DNA of 64,000 nucleotides, taken from Proteiniclasticum aestuarii. Lineage in GTDB: Bacteria > Bacillota > Clostridia > Clostridiales > Clostridiaceae. The stretch spans positions 62,001 to 126,000 of the forward strand of contig NZ_JAFNJU010000008.1 of the NCBI RefSeq assembly GCF_017368455.1. Reading direction: 5' to 3'. The translations under genes were made by a program, and so were the position numbers. Every line of letters starts with the position of its first letter. Positions within the stretch are counted from its first letter, which is position 1. The notes below the pieces were generated by a model. The model ran no database searches and was not told where the DNA came from. It was given only the letters and a program-made list of their open reading frames with translations. Below, piece after piece: positions 54,758 through 63,417 of this stretch.

Positions 54758-55732
54758 TTATTCTTCAAAGTCATCAATCAGAATATAGAATGCCTCATCC
54801 CTGTCGAGAAGGGAGTCGGTATAATGAAGCATCACCTTATCGCTCTCGGCGTTTGCTGTAAAGAACATCGAAATCTTTACTCCTTCGTCAGTCTCTTCAG
54901 GATAACTGAATACATTGGTGTAGGAAGTATTTCCCTGATCATCTATGAATGTCAGCTGAAAATTTCTATTCATGACTCTTCGGATATCCATATTCAAGAA
55001 TAACAGCTCCACTTCATATTCTGCGACCATCTCTTTATCCGATTCGGAGCTTTCCGGTTCCAGTCTTTTTACAGCCTGAACGGTAAGCAAATAGTCCTTG
55101 GCAGCCTTCGTGATGACCATGGGCTCTCCTTTTCCGTAGACTTTTTCCGGCTCTGGAAGAGAACCGGTCAGATCTGCTTCCACACGTTTTCCCTTTTCCA
55201 CATTGAACAGCAGATTTTCATTTAAATAATCACTGAATCGTAATCTCACTTCGTTGGGATGCTCCGGTGCTTCAAATACAAGTTTGTGAACACTCTTGGT
55301 CCCAGCTGGGGTAAATACATGCCCGTAGGCTTCATCCAGAACTACTGGTGGGTATGGATCTGCATTGTGGACACTGAGATTGAATCCAGTGACCAGGCCC
55401 GTTTCATAGTGAAAGACCTCGTGATTTTCATCCATGGACAGATTCTCAAAGAGTATCTCCACGACAATATTTTTCTGTTCTGGTTTCCACGGTAGTCTAT
55501 ACTCTGTATCTTCCACAGACAGAATCGTAACCGCATAGTCCTCTCTTACTACAGCACGCTCTCCTAAACCATAGATGACCGGTTCCGGTTCTGGTTCCTC
55601 TTCTTTCAGAATAATGGTGGGTTTATCTTTCACGGGATTCTCCTGTGTCTCCAGAATTTCCGGTTCATCATTGCTGCATCCGGCTAAAATCATGATCATG
55701 ATCATGGTGACGGTCAGTAGTACTTTTCTCAT
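54758..55732 (-). CDS. DUF4352-like lipoprotein, paralogue 1
   Basis: 324 residues. Lipobox ILAGC (Cys19), acidic Pro/Glu linker (about 20-52), then two beta-sandwich-like repeats. Each begins with a Y-G-x-G-E/x motif (YGLGERAVVREDYAVTILSV, about 54-73; YGKGEPMVITKAAKDYLLTV, about 200-219), and each includes a block about a structured beta domain with FTPAGTKSVHKLVFEAP. The plan fits tandem DUF4352 (immunoglobulin-like) domains. Function unknown. A paralogue lies at 56456-57445. Confidence 0.7.
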   Translation of the reverse strand: MRKVLLTVTMIMIMILAGCSNDEPEILETQENPVKDKPTIILKEEEPEPEPVIYGLGERAVVREDYAVTILSVEDTEYRLPWKPEQKNIVVEILFENLSMDENHEVFHYETGLVTGFNLSVHNADPYPPVVLDEAYGHVFTPAGTKSVHKLVFEAPEHPNEVRLRFSDYLNENLLFNVEKGKRVEADLTGSLPEPEKVYGKGEPMVITKAAKDYLLTVQAVKRLEPESSESDKEMVAEYEVELLFLNMDIRRVMNRNFQLTFIDDQGNTSYTNVFSYPEETDEGVKISMFFTANAESDKVMLHYTDSLLDRDEAFYILIDDFEE

Positions 55733-55853
55733 ATAAGCCTCCGTTCTCAGATTTTCTTATTCTTTTATATTCTAACTCAATATTTTATTCTCATCCAATA
55801 CCACAATCTGTATATACTGTATTTATCTTCTTTTTATTCTTTCATACATTCTT

Positions 55854-56438
55854 TTACAACTCTTCCGGCAGTTTCATTTCATCAATGACTTCCTCCGTTT
55901 CCTCATCCAGGTAGCGCAGCAGCAGTTCAAGCTCATTTCCCTCAAAGACCTGGTACATGGCCACAGACATCATGATGGTCAGTGACGAGAAATCAAAGGC
56001 GTTCTCATAGCCTGTCCGGTCCACAATGACATCCACTTTTCTGTAGTCATCCGATCTTCTCACATCTTTGATATAGGAGGTCTCTTCGTCGTTCATCAGC
56101 ATATTGAATGCTTCATCGACGCTTTCCCTCATCTCTTCCATAAGCTCCTTGTGCTTTGCACGACTCATGGTAAGCTTCAGGGACCCATCTCCCAGCACCT
56201 CTGCATCTTTCATGCCTGGATTCTCAGTGAGGTATGACTCCTTGTCAAAATCACTCAGATCTCCAGCAAAATCCGGAGGCAGGATAATCTCGACACTGAG
56301 AAGATTCTTGTCTACGCTGACTTCTTCCTGCTGCTTTTCCGCAGCGTCCTGACTTTCCTGATTCTCATTCTTGCCGGCACACCCTGCCATGGTCATGATC
56401 AGCATGCTGATCACAAGAAATATTGCCGTCTTTTTCAT
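55854..56438 (-). CDS. Lipoprotein of unknown function (194 residues)
   Basis: The ATG at 56438 follows GGGGGAGGAC; an upstream in-frame ATG at 56459 lies inside the stop region of the previous gene. Lipobox MAGC (Cys20), a Glu/Gln-rich linker, then a soluble domain starting VEIILPPDFAGDLSDFDKES. Helical middle (about 90-120) and a Asp/Arg-rich block SYIKDVRRSDDYRKVDVIV. Family not recognised. Sits between two DUF4352-like paralogues, likely in one operon. Confidence 0.65.
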   Translation of the reverse strand: MKKTAIFLVISMLIMTMAGCAGKNENQESQDAAEKQQEEVSVDKNLLSVEIILPPDFAGDLSDFDKESYLTENPGMKDAEVLGDGSLKLTMSRAKHKELMEEMRESVDEAFNMLMNDEETSYIKDVRRSDDYRKVDVIVDRTGYENAFDFSSLTIMMSVAMYQVFEGNELELLLRYLDEETEEVIDEMKLPEEL

Positions 56439-56455
56439 TTTCAGTCCTCCCCCAT

Positions 56456-57445
56456 TCACTGGATTCCATCCAGTTCTATATAGAAATCCGACATGTCGTT
56501 GAACATATTGTCCTTGTAACAGAGAATGATGCGGTCACTGTCCTTATGGGCTGCCAGATAGATCACAGCGTTGCATCTTGCACCTTTCACCGTTTCCTGC
56601 GGGTAGATATCCGAAAAGACCGGATAGGAGTAGCCCGTATTTCCATGGCCATCTATCAGGATAAAGGAGTACTCATCAATATAAAGCGGACTGTCCATGC
56701 TGATGTTGGAATAGGAATAAGTGATCTCATAGACCGCTTCCGGCATTCTCTTCTCATACTCATTTCTTTCAGCGGTTTTTCTGACACTTTCAATTGTAAG
56801 GATGTATTCTCCCTCTGATGTGGATACTTCTATGATGTCCCCCATACCGAAAGTATGCTCATAGGACGGGGCTTCTCCAAGAAGATCCACCGTAAGCGTT
56901 TCTCCCACATTCAGAAGAAATCTCGCATCCGCCTCAGAAGAGAAGAAATTATCATAATAATGAACATCAATACTTCCGCTGGCTGCTTCTGCACCCACTG
57001 CAAAGGAAGCCAGTGTCTTGGCACCTTTTGGTGTATATTCTGGTGAATGGACAGCTTCCACGGGATAGGTATCCATCATGTTGCCGCCCTCGTCCACCAG
57101 CTTGAACTCCATCTCTGAAATATAGATTTCCTCTTCACTGGCCAGATTCTCATAGAGATACTCGATGATCAGTACCTGCTGCACTTCTTTCTCCGAGAAT
57201 TCATTTCGATCCTTCGTTTCCGTCACACCCACGATGGTCAGCGCATACCTGTCTTCAAAAACGATTCGGTCCCCTATCCCGTAGAGAATCTCCTCCTGCT
57301 CCAGTTCTTCCTTTTCCGCCTCCGATTCCTTTTCACTTCCTGCTGGAGCCTCTTCATTGGTCTTCTTCACCGATTCCACATCACTTCCACAAGCCGTACC
57401 CGCTAAAAGAGAAAAAAGCATCAAAAGCATCACGATTTTCTTCAT
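56456..57445 (-). CDS. DUF4352-like lipoprotein, paralogue 2
   Basis: 329 residues. Lipobox AGTAC (Cys19), Glu-rich linker (about 25-52), then the same two-domain plan as the gene at 54758. The units begin YGIGDRIVFEDRYALTIVGV (about 55-74) and FGMGDIIEVSTSEGEYILTI (about 200-219), and both carry TPKGAKTLASFAVGAEA-like blocks. First gene of a three-lipoprotein set on the minus strand. Probably extracytoplasmic binding or scaffold proteins; role unknown. Confidence 0.7.
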   Translation of the reverse strand: MKKIVMLLMLFSLLAGTACGSDVESVKKTNEEAPAGSEKESEAEKEELEQEEILYGIGDRIVFEDRYALTIVGVTETKDRNEFSEKEVQQVLIIEYLYENLASEEEIYISEMEFKLVDEGGNMMDTYPVEAVHSPEYTPKGAKTLASFAVGAEAASGSIDVHYYDNFFSSEADARFLLNVGETLTVDLLGEAPSYEHTFGMGDIIEVSTSEGEYILTIESVRKTAERNEYEKRMPEAVYEITYSYSNISMDSPLYIDEYSFILIDGHGNTGYSYPVFSDIYPQETVKGARCNAVIYLAAHKDSDRIILCYKDNMFNDMSDFYIELDGIQ

Positions 57446-57662
57446 TTTTCATCCTCCTCAATTTCAGACTTTTCCGGTGTATTCATCCTAGCAGATCTGC
57501 TGTCCTTCTATCCGGACAATCAATATTTTTCGTTAAGAAAAAAATTATTCATTTTGAAGTGTATACATTTTCAATTCTAAATTGTGTCAGAATATCAGTC
57601 TATTCACTACAATTAATGAGGAAATCCTCAATAATTGGCTCATTATAAGGGGTTTCGCTCAT

Positions 57663-57691
57663 TTGACACCTGGTTTCCAGAGGCGTAGGAT
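57663..57691 (+). promoter_or_regulatory. Promoter of the PII-like/CPA2 operon
   Basis: -35 TTGACA (57663-57668), 17-base spacer, -10 TAGGAT (57686-57691). Leader of about 30 bases to the ATG at 57729. Confidence 0.65.
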
Positions 57692-57728
57692 AAAATCTGT
57701 TGAAAAAACTCAGACGAAAGGAGACCCA

Positions 57729-58067
57729 ATGCAATTATTAATACTCATTCTTAAAGACATTGAATGTATCGACAATCTGATGACAGAACTTGCAGAAGCC
57801 GGTATCAAAGGTGGAACACTACTGGAAGGCAAAGGTATGGCCAACGTACTGATGCAGCACGAAGAGCTTCCCGTATTTGGTATGATGAGGCATTTAATGT
57901 CCGATACCTATGAAAAAGACAGTCACGTACTTCTGTTCGTACTACGAGAGGAACAAGTGCTGAAGACGAAATCCACCGTGAAGAGAATCACTGGTGATCT
58001 CAATAAACCCGGAGCTGGAATCATGTTTTCCATTCCGCTGACTTCTGTGGAAGGGTTGGGTGAATAA
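57729..58067 (+). CDS. PII-like regulatory protein
   Basis: 112 residues from the ATG at 57729 (GAAAGGAGACC upstream); the longer open frame back to 57582 has no start signal. Starts MQLLILILKDIECIDNLMTE, the first strand and helix of a PII/ferredoxin-like fold. The C-terminal KPGAGIMFSIPLTSVEGL resembles the PII B-loop/last strand (GxGxIFxxPV). The T-loop is short. It lies 2 bases from the antiporter gene, so it probably gates or senses for that transporter, perhaps by nucleotide binding. Confidence 0.72.
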   Translation: MQLLILILKDIECIDNLMTELAEAGIKGGTLLEGKGMANVLMQHEELPVFGMMRHLMSDTYEKDSHVLLFVLREEQVLKTKSTVKRITGDLNKPGAGIMFSIPLTSVEGLGE

Positions 58068-58069
58068 GC

Positions 58070-59272
58070 ATGGAACTTCAGATATTCATCTACCTCGGCA
58101 TTGCACTTCTTCTATCCCTTCTTTCTAGTAAGGCGATCAAGAAATTTCATCTGCCCAATGTCACAGCCTATCTCATCATGGGACTTCTGGCTGGCCCCTA
58201 TATGTTCAAGCTGCTTCCTCATGAAGCCATCGTGTCCTTTGAGCCCATTTCGGAAATCGCGCTGGGATTCATCGCTTTTTCCATCGGTTCGGAGTTCAAG
58301 TTCAGCTACCTCAAGAAGGTAGGAAAAGCGCCTGTCGTCATCGCTGTTCTGGAAGCCTTCATGGCTGTAGCACTGGTGGACCTGGCCCTGATTCTTACAG
58401 GACATGATCTTTCCTTCTCTCTGATGCTGGGTGCCATTGCAGCAGCCACTGCTCCTGCAGCCACACTTATGGTTGTCCGTCAGTACAAGGCGAAGGGTCC
58501 TGTGACCAATACGCTGATGCCCGTGGTGGCCATAGACGACGCCATCGCGCTGATGCTCTTCGGCATCTCGCTGGCCATCGTGAAGACCCTTAATGCTACT
58601 GCAGAAGTTTCACTCCTGATGACTCTTTTCAAGCCGTTTTATGATATCATCGGCGCACTGCTTATCGGTGCAGTGATGGGGGCCATCCAGACCCTTCTCA
58701 TCAAGTGGTTCAGCGGAAGAGGAAACAGACTCTCTGTCACCATCGCCATGATTGCGCTGACCCTGGGACTTTCAAAATATCTGGGCTTCTCGGAGCTTCT
58801 GTCCTGTATGGCGCTGAGCGCGGTATTTGTGAACTTCTCCAGTACAGCAAACTCCGTATTTGATCAGATTGAACGCTTCACCCCACCGATCTTCATGATG
58901 TTCTTCTTCATCTCCGGAGCAGATCTGAACATAGCGATTCTGCCATCCGTCGGTGTAGTCGGCCTCATCTATGTGGTCGTACGAGTCATCGGAAAAGTAT
59001 TTGGCGCAACGCTGGGCGCAAGCCTCTGCAAATGCGAAGAACCCGTACGCAAGTATCTGGGATTCACCCTGATTCCCCAGGCCGGTGTAGCCATAGGTCT
59101 GGCCTCGGTAGCCCTTTCCGTGCTGCCGGAATACGGACAGACCATCAAAGTCATCATCCTTGCTGGAACCGTGATCTACGAACTGGTAGGTCCAGTGGCA
59201 ACGAAAATCGCCCTGACGAAAGCAGGCGATATCCAGCCGGTACTGGAGAAGAAACTCAGTACCGCAGTATAG
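58070..59272 (+). CDS. CPA2-family cation:proton antiporter (KefB/NapA-like)
   Basis: 400 residues, about twelve membrane helices, Na+/H+ exchanger domain over the whole length. Key marks: GLLAGPYMFKLLPHE (about 39-53), AIAAATAPAATLMVVRQYKA (about 124-143), and VVAIDDAIALMLFGISLAIV (about 152-171), with the paired Asp residues of CPA2 ion sites. No C-terminal TrkA-N domain, so regulation may come from the PII-like protein encoded just upstream. Could move Na+, K+ or H+. Confidence 0.87.
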   Translation: MELQIFIYLGIALLLSLLSSKAIKKFHLPNVTAYLIMGLLAGPYMFKLLPHEAIVSFEPISEIALGFIAFSIGSEFKFSYLKKVGKAPVVIAVLEAFMAVALVDLALILTGHDLSFSLMLGAIAAATAPAATLMVVRQYKAKGPVTNTLMPVVAIDDAIALMLFGISLAIVKTLNATAEVSLLMTLFKPFYDIIGALLIGAVMGAIQTLLIKWFSGRGNRLSVTIAMIALTLGLSKYLGFSELLSCMALSAVFVNFSSTANSVFDQIERFTPPIFMMFFFISGADLNIAILPSVGVVGLIYVVVRVIGKVFGATLGASLCKCEEPVRKYLGFTLIPQAGVAIGLASVALSVLPEYGQTIKVIILAGTVIYELVGPVATKIALTKAGDIQPVLEKKLSTAV

Positions 59273-59283
59273 AGGAAATCACG

Positions 59284-59328
59284 ACAGCTGAAGCATCGGA
59301 TCCAAAGATGTGCTTCAGCTGTTTTTTC
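59284..59328 (+). terminator. Rho-independent terminator after the antiporter gene
   Basis: ACAGCTGAAGCA (59284-59295) pairs with TGCTTCAGCTGT (59311-59322), 12 bp, followed by TTTTTC. Confidence 0.88.
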
Positions 59329-59357
59329 TTTATACATTTTCAAAACTATGCTAAAAT
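59329..59357 (+). promoter_or_regulatory. Candidate promoter of the radical SAM/peptide operon
   Basis: -10 TAAAAT (59352-59357) with a weak -35 TTTATA (59329-59334), 17-base spacer. Transcription would start near 59364, just upstream of the Fur-like box. Confidence 0.45.
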
Positions 59358-59372
59358 GATACCTGTCATATC

Positions 59373-59387
59373 CGATAATGATTATCA
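59373..59387. promoter_or_regulatory. Fur-like box upstream of the radical SAM gene
   Basis: CGATAATGATTATCA matches the Firmicute 7-1-7 Fur box TGATAATNATTATCA at 13 of the 14 specified bases. It lies about 10-25 bases after the likely transcription start, where a bound repressor would block initiation or elongation. PerR sites are similar (TTATAATNATTATAA), but the G and C positions favour Fur. Confidence 0.65.
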
Positions 59388-59446
59388 ATTAAATAACAAT
59401 CTCGGAGACACTTTTCTGATTATGTGATCCTAAAGGGGGATTTGAC

Positions 59447-60766
59447 TTGTCCAGTATATTCAAAGCATCCAGATTCAACGCTCTTTCCCACACGGAAGAG
59501 GAAGGTCTGATTCTATATAACAGCTACACCGGTGCACTCATCGATTTCTCAAAAGAAGAGAAGGAGGAAGTTCTGGGACTTCTCAAGAATGCGGACGCAT
59601 GGCCTGATACGGACGTGAAGAAAGCACTTGTGGATAACGGATTTCTTGTGGGAGAACACATCGACGAACTGAAAAGAGCACAGTTTCTTCATCAGTCCAT
59701 GCATCGCACCGATATGCTCCATCTGATCCTCATGCCTACAGAGGCCTGCAACTTCAGATGCACCTACTGCTACGAGTCCTTCACAAGAGGAAGAATGACC
59801 GATGAAACCATCGCCGGGGTCAAAGCCCTGGTCAGAGAAAAGGCCAGAACCATCCATACTCTTCATATCAGCTGGTTCGGCGGAGAGCCGCTCCTGGAAA
59901 TCGATCTGATGGAGGAGCTTTCCAGAGAATTCCAGGCCATCGCCAAAGAAAACGAGATCGCCTATTCCGCAGACATCTCCACCAACGGATATTTCCTCAG
60001 CAAGGATGTATTTCGAAGACTTCTTGACATGGACATCCGTCAGTACATGATCACCATCGACGGTGTGGAAGCGGTTCATGACAGCAGACGTTTCCTCATC
60101 GGAGGCGGAAAGACCTTCCAGGACATCATGGAGAACCTGAAGAGCGCCGGTGAAAGCAGCGAAGAATTCGATATCAGCATCCGTGTGAACTTCGACCAGG
60201 ATAACCTCAAGGAAACGGAAGAGCTGACGGACTATCTCACAACCTGGTTTGCAGGGGATAAAAGATTCGGACTTCTCTACAGACCCGTCGGCAGATGGGG
60301 CGGGGACCATGACGAGGACATTCCCATCTGCTCACATATGACGGCCAACAAGAAGATCTGGGCATTCACCTCTGATGCGGTGGAGAAGAATCTCTTCATG
60401 AGCTCCTCCATTTCAGGCATGATCATGCCCGGAGGCTCCGTATGCTATGCCGCAAAACCCAACGCCCTGGTCATCGGTTCCGACGGTCAGCTTTACAAGT
60501 GCACCACAGCTCTTGATGCCGACATCAATCATGTGGGGCATCTAAGCGTCGATGGAAGCCTGGACCTGGACTATGACAAGATCATCGCCTGGGTAAGCTC
60601 CGGGGAAGAGACAGATACCACCTGTCAGTCCTGCTTCTACAGACCTTCCTGTCAGGGAAATCACTGCCCCTGGTACAGAATGCTGACCGGAGACAGACCC
60701 TGCCCTTCCGAGAAGACCAACATCAGAAAAGTGCTTGGTCTCATCTGGAAGAACAGTCTATTATAA
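59447..60766 (+). CDS. Radical SAM/SPASM peptide-modifying enzyme
   Basis: 439 residues from a TTG at 59447, about 9 bases after AAAGGGGG. N-terminal part (about 1-90) resembles a peptide-recognition region. Radical SAM core has CNFRCTYCYES (about residues 102-112; CX3CX2C cluster) and SWFGGEPLLE. The C-terminal SPASM/twitch part has cysteines at CYAAKP, CTTA and CQSCFYRPSCQGNHCPWY (about 388-405), binding auxiliary Fe-S clusters. Such enzymes install thioether, C-C or other crosslinks on short peptides. The next gene is a 27-residue peptide, the natural substrate candidate. No transporter or protease is adjacent. Confidence 0.88.
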   Translation: MSSIFKASRFNALSHTEEEGLILYNSYTGALIDFSKEEKEEVLGLLKNADAWPDTDVKKALVDNGFLVGEHIDELKRAQFLHQSMHRTDMLHLILMPTEACNFRCTYCYESFTRGRMTDETIAGVKALVREKARTIHTLHISWFGGEPLLEIDLMEELSREFQAIAKENEIAYSADISTNGYFLSKDVFRRLLDMDIRQYMITIDGVEAVHDSRRFLIGGGKTFQDIMENLKSAGESSEEFDISIRVNFDQDNLKETEELTDYLTTWFAGDKRFGLLYRPVGRWGGDHDEDIPICSHMTANKKIWAFTSDAVEKNLFMSSSISGMIMPGGSVCYAAKPNALVIGSDGQLYKCTTALDADINHVGHLSVDGSLDLDYDKIIAWVSSGEETDTTCQSCFYRPSCQGNHCPWYRMLTGDRPCPSEKTNIRKVLGLIWKNSLL

Positions 60767-60794
60767 TTCACGTTTATTGAAAGGAGGTGAGTCG

Positions 60795-60878
60795 ATGCGT
60801 ATCGTAAGACCTGCAGTTGCTCCTGCAAAGGTGAATTCCGGAAGAATCCTGAAGGCTGCTCCTGGAAACCTGAAGTAG
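60795..60878 (+). CDS. 27-residue putative RiPP precursor peptide
   Basis: ATG at 60795 behind the perfect AAGGAGGTGAGTCG, 28 bases after the radical SAM stop. The peptide begins MRIVRPAVAPAKVNS and ends GRILKAAPGNLK. It has no Cys, Trp, Tyr, His or acidic residues; net charge is high (+6, three Arg and three Lys). Two imperfect copies, RIVRPAVAP and RILKAAP, are visible. No leader of usual length or GG cleavage site. Strong ribosome binding site and tight linkage to the enzyme make it a likely substrate. Not present in any family I can name. Confidence 0.75.
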   Translation: MRIVRPAVAPAKVNSGRILKAAPGNLK

Positions 60879-60903
60879 TCCGTGGACTGCATGATATAAG
60901 TGT

Positions 60904-60930
60904 AAAAAGACGCCGCAAGGCGTCTTTTTC
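60904..60930. terminator. Bidirectional terminator after the peptide gene
   Basis: AAAAAGACGCC (60904-60914), GCAA loop, GGCGTCTTTTT (60919-60929). T runs on both strands. Confidence 0.9.
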
Positions 60931-60932
60931 AT

Positions 60933-60984
60933 CTAATAAAATCAGGGCAGATGCACCGGCTATTTTCGCCGACGCATCCGCCCT
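60933..60984 (-). terminator. Terminator of the aldolase gene
   Basis: Minus strand: AGGGCGGATGCGTCGGC pairs, with small mismatches, with GCCGGTGCATCTGCCCT (60944-60984), followed by GATTTTATT. Confidence 0.75.
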
Positions 60985-60996
60985 GTCTCTTCTTTT

Positions 60997-61884
60997 CTAA
61001 ACGATGGAGGCTTCGTAGATCTCCTTCACGGATCTTTCAAGTGTGGAATTGAATCTCACATCACTGTAGGTGTGATTCAGCCCTTCCAGCAGTGCCCTGG
61101 AAAAACTCGCAATGAGTCCAGGATGGCGTTTCAGAAGTGCTACGGATTCTTCCCTCGAATAGCCTCCCGACAGTGCCACTACCCTCATGACTCTGGGATG
61201 CTCGATGAGCTCCGTGTAGAATCCGTCTTCCTCCGGAATAGACAGCTTCAGCATCACCATCTCGTCTTCAGGAAGCTTATCCAGATGGGCGAGAATCTCT
61301 CTTTTCAGAATCGCTTCTGATTCCTTCTTGTCGGAGCTTCTGATATCCACTTCAGGCTCGATGATGGGAAACAGTCCTTTTTCAAGGATTCTCTTTCCGA
61401 TTTCAAACTGCTGGGCCACCACTTCCCGGATTCCTTCCTCATCAGCTTTTTTGATTACGGATCGCATTTTGGTGCCGAAAATATTATAGGATTTGGCCTT
61501 TTCAAGAATCTCATCCAGATTGTCGATGGGTTTCATGAGCTGTACCCCGTTCTTTTCTTCCGCAAGACCTTTGTCCACTTTCAGAATGGGGATGATTCCC
61601 TTTTTCTGCCACAGATAATCTGCTGTAGGCAACCCTTCCACTTCTCTTTCCATGGTCTGCTGGAATAAGATCGCAGCCAGAATGTAGTCGGAACTGAAAG
61701 CAGGGCTGGTCATGACTCTTGTTCTCATGGCATGAACCAGATCAAACATTTCCTTCTCGTCTTTGTACTGATCCTTCTCGATGCCATATCCCGCCAATGC
61801 CTTGGGTGTGCTCCCGCCACTCTGATCCAGCGCAGCGATGAAGCCCTTGCCCTGTCTCATTCTCTGTACCTGTTCCATGTTCAT
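60997..61884 (-). CDS. fda: Class I fructose-bisphosphate aldolase
   Basis: 295 residues from the ATG at 61884, the length of staphylococcal-type Fda. Contains [20 protein letters not shown] (about 13-32), [16 protein letters not shown] and FGTKMRSVI with the region before the Schiff-base Lys; [10 protein letters not shown] and [10 protein letters not shown] follow the class I pattern. The longer open frame to 61971 overlaps the promoter and has no ribosome binding site; GAGGGA lies before the chosen ATG. Cleaves fructose-1,6-bisphosphate in glycolysis, metal-independent. Confidence 0.88.
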   Translation of the reverse strand: MNMEQVQRMRQGKGFIAALDQSGGSTPKALAGYGIEKDQYKDEKEMFDLVHAMRTRVMTSPAFSSDYILAAILFQQTMEREVEGLPTADYLWQKKGIIPILKVDKGLAEEKNGVQLMKPIDNLDEILEKAKSYNIFGTKMRSVIKKADEEGIREVVAQQFEIGKRILEKGLFPIIEPEVDIRSSDKKESEAILKREILAHLDKLPEDEMVMLKLSIPEEDGFYTELIEHPRVMRVVALSGGYSREESVALLKRHPGLIASFSRALLEGLNHTYSDVRFNSTLERSVKEIYEASIV

Positions 61885-61942
61885 CTTAATTCCCTCACTT
61901 TCCTGTATTCTTTCAATCAGCTCATCGAGCCTATATACTTCT

Positions 61943-61971
61943 ATGATAGGCCGTAAAAAAACAATTGTCAA
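61943..61971 (-). promoter_or_regulatory. Promoter of the aldolase gene
   Basis: -35 TTGACA (61966-61971), 17-base spacer, -10 TATCAT (61943-61948) on the minus strand. Near-consensus; it shows that the coding region must start downstream, at 61884. Confidence 0.85.
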
Positions 61972-62003
61972 AATATTTAGGCTATTGTCAGGGATTTTGT
62001 TTT

Positions 62004-63248
62004 TTACTTGAGGAGATCCTCGACACCATTGATCATGGCCTGTTCATGGTCCTCCACAGGAATGACGATGCACTTCTGGCCATCAATGATCTGGCTTCTG
62101 ATTTTGGCGACCTTTTCTTCCTTTACGCGGAGAATCACATCATAGTCGCCCGCCTCTTCCTTCTCCTTCTCCTCTTTCACTTTCTCCAACTCACTATGAA
62201 GAAGACTCACTTCCTTCTTCAGACGCTCTTCCTTGTCTCTCTGCTGCTTCTCCTTCAGCACCTTGGCATCGATGAGGCTTTCAGCCAGAGGAAGATCCTC
62301 ACCATAGTAGGACCCATAGGAGGCGGTGATCTCCTTCGTGACATTTTCCGGAATTCCGCTGTCCACAAGGATCCCCTCCACATCTCTCTGGGTCAGCACC
62401 ATGGGCTCCACATCCGCATCCGCATAGGTGGCTTTATAATCGGCCACCATGGCACTGAGCTGATCCTGCACTTCCATGAAGATCTCTTCAGATGGCTGGT
62501 TTCCATCCTCTAAAGATCCCTTCACCATGGCCTGGAAGGATTCCTTCTGAAGCTGGGCGGTCTCTTTCATCTGACAGCCCAGAATGTCTTCCATGAACTC
62601 CGGATGGGGATCCTTGGCATTTTTGGTGAAGTACATCACGGCATCCAGGTCCTGACTGCGGTCGATGAAGGCCGGGTACACAAAGCCGTGCTTAGGCATC
62701 TCCACCACCCAGTCTCTGTGACGGGCACGGATCATATTCTCGTCTTCCACATAGCTGAGCCCCGGATCCGATAGGGATACCGGACAGACAGCGCATAGGA
62801 CGTACTCATAGACCTCTTCCGATTCATCCAGCTTCAGGTTGTCTTCGGTCTTGGTGATCACATCATAGGCATCATGGAACAGAAGGATGATGAAGTTCCC
62901 CACATAGTGATAGTTTTCGATGACGCTTTCATAAAATGCGTCCAGAAGCTCATCCTTCAGAAGCCTTGTGCGCTTCAGGTCCATATAGAAGGTCTGCTTC
63001 TCGGTGATTCTGCCCACTTCCTGCTGAAATCTCAGCTCCAGCAGGTTGTTGCCCACGGTTCCTGTAAGCACCTTCTTTGCGATCTCAAGATACTTGTGGT
63101 ATTCATCCTCTTCCAGATTGAGGAAGGTTTCTATGAATTTCGTCACAATCTTCTTTTCTCCATTGACATAGCATCCCGCCATCTTTGAAAAGGTGGCCTG
63201 GTCTTTCTTGAATCTTTTCTTTATTTCCAGTATGTCTTTCTTCTGCAT
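62004..63248 (-). CDS. DUF4317 family protein
   Basis: 414 residues. Matches DUF4317 by its start ([20 protein letters not shown]), the block [20 protein letters not shown], and [17 protein letters not shown] (about 153-169). A conserved [19 protein letters not shown] is near the middle, and a coiled-coil Lys/Glu-rich region lies at about 330-370. Soluble. Function unknown; widespread in Clostridia. Monocistronic. Confidence 0.82.
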   Translation of the reverse strand: MQKKDILEIKKRFKKDQATFSKMAGCYVNGEKKIVTKFIETFLNLEEDEYHKYLEIAKKVLTGTVGNNLLELRFQQEVGRITEKQTFYMDLKRTRLLKDELLDAFYESVIENYHYVGNFIILLFHDAYDVITKTEDNLKLDESEEVYEYVLCAVCPVSLSDPGLSYVEDENMIRARHRDWVVEMPKHGFVYPAFIDRSQDLDAVMYFTKNAKDPHPEFMEDILGCQMKETAQLQKESFQAMVKGSLEDGNQPSEEIFMEVQDQLSAMVADYKATYADADVEPMVLTQRDVEGILVDSGIPENVTKEITASYGSYYGEDLPLAESLIDAKVLKEKQQRDKEERLKKEVSLLHSELEKVKEEKEKEEAGDYDVILRVKEEKVAKIRSQIIDGQKCIVIPVEDHEQAMINGVEDLLK

Positions 63249-63417
63249 AATTACCCCTATCTTTCACTTCTCATTAACTTAATCGTACTTCCCTAATTTA
63301 GCACAGAATGAGGATTCCTTCAAAGGACATTTCAGCTCACAGCAGATTCAAAATATACCTGTACTATTCTCCGTGGTATCATGGTAGCAGAAATGAATCT
63401 CAAGGAGGGGATCTGAT

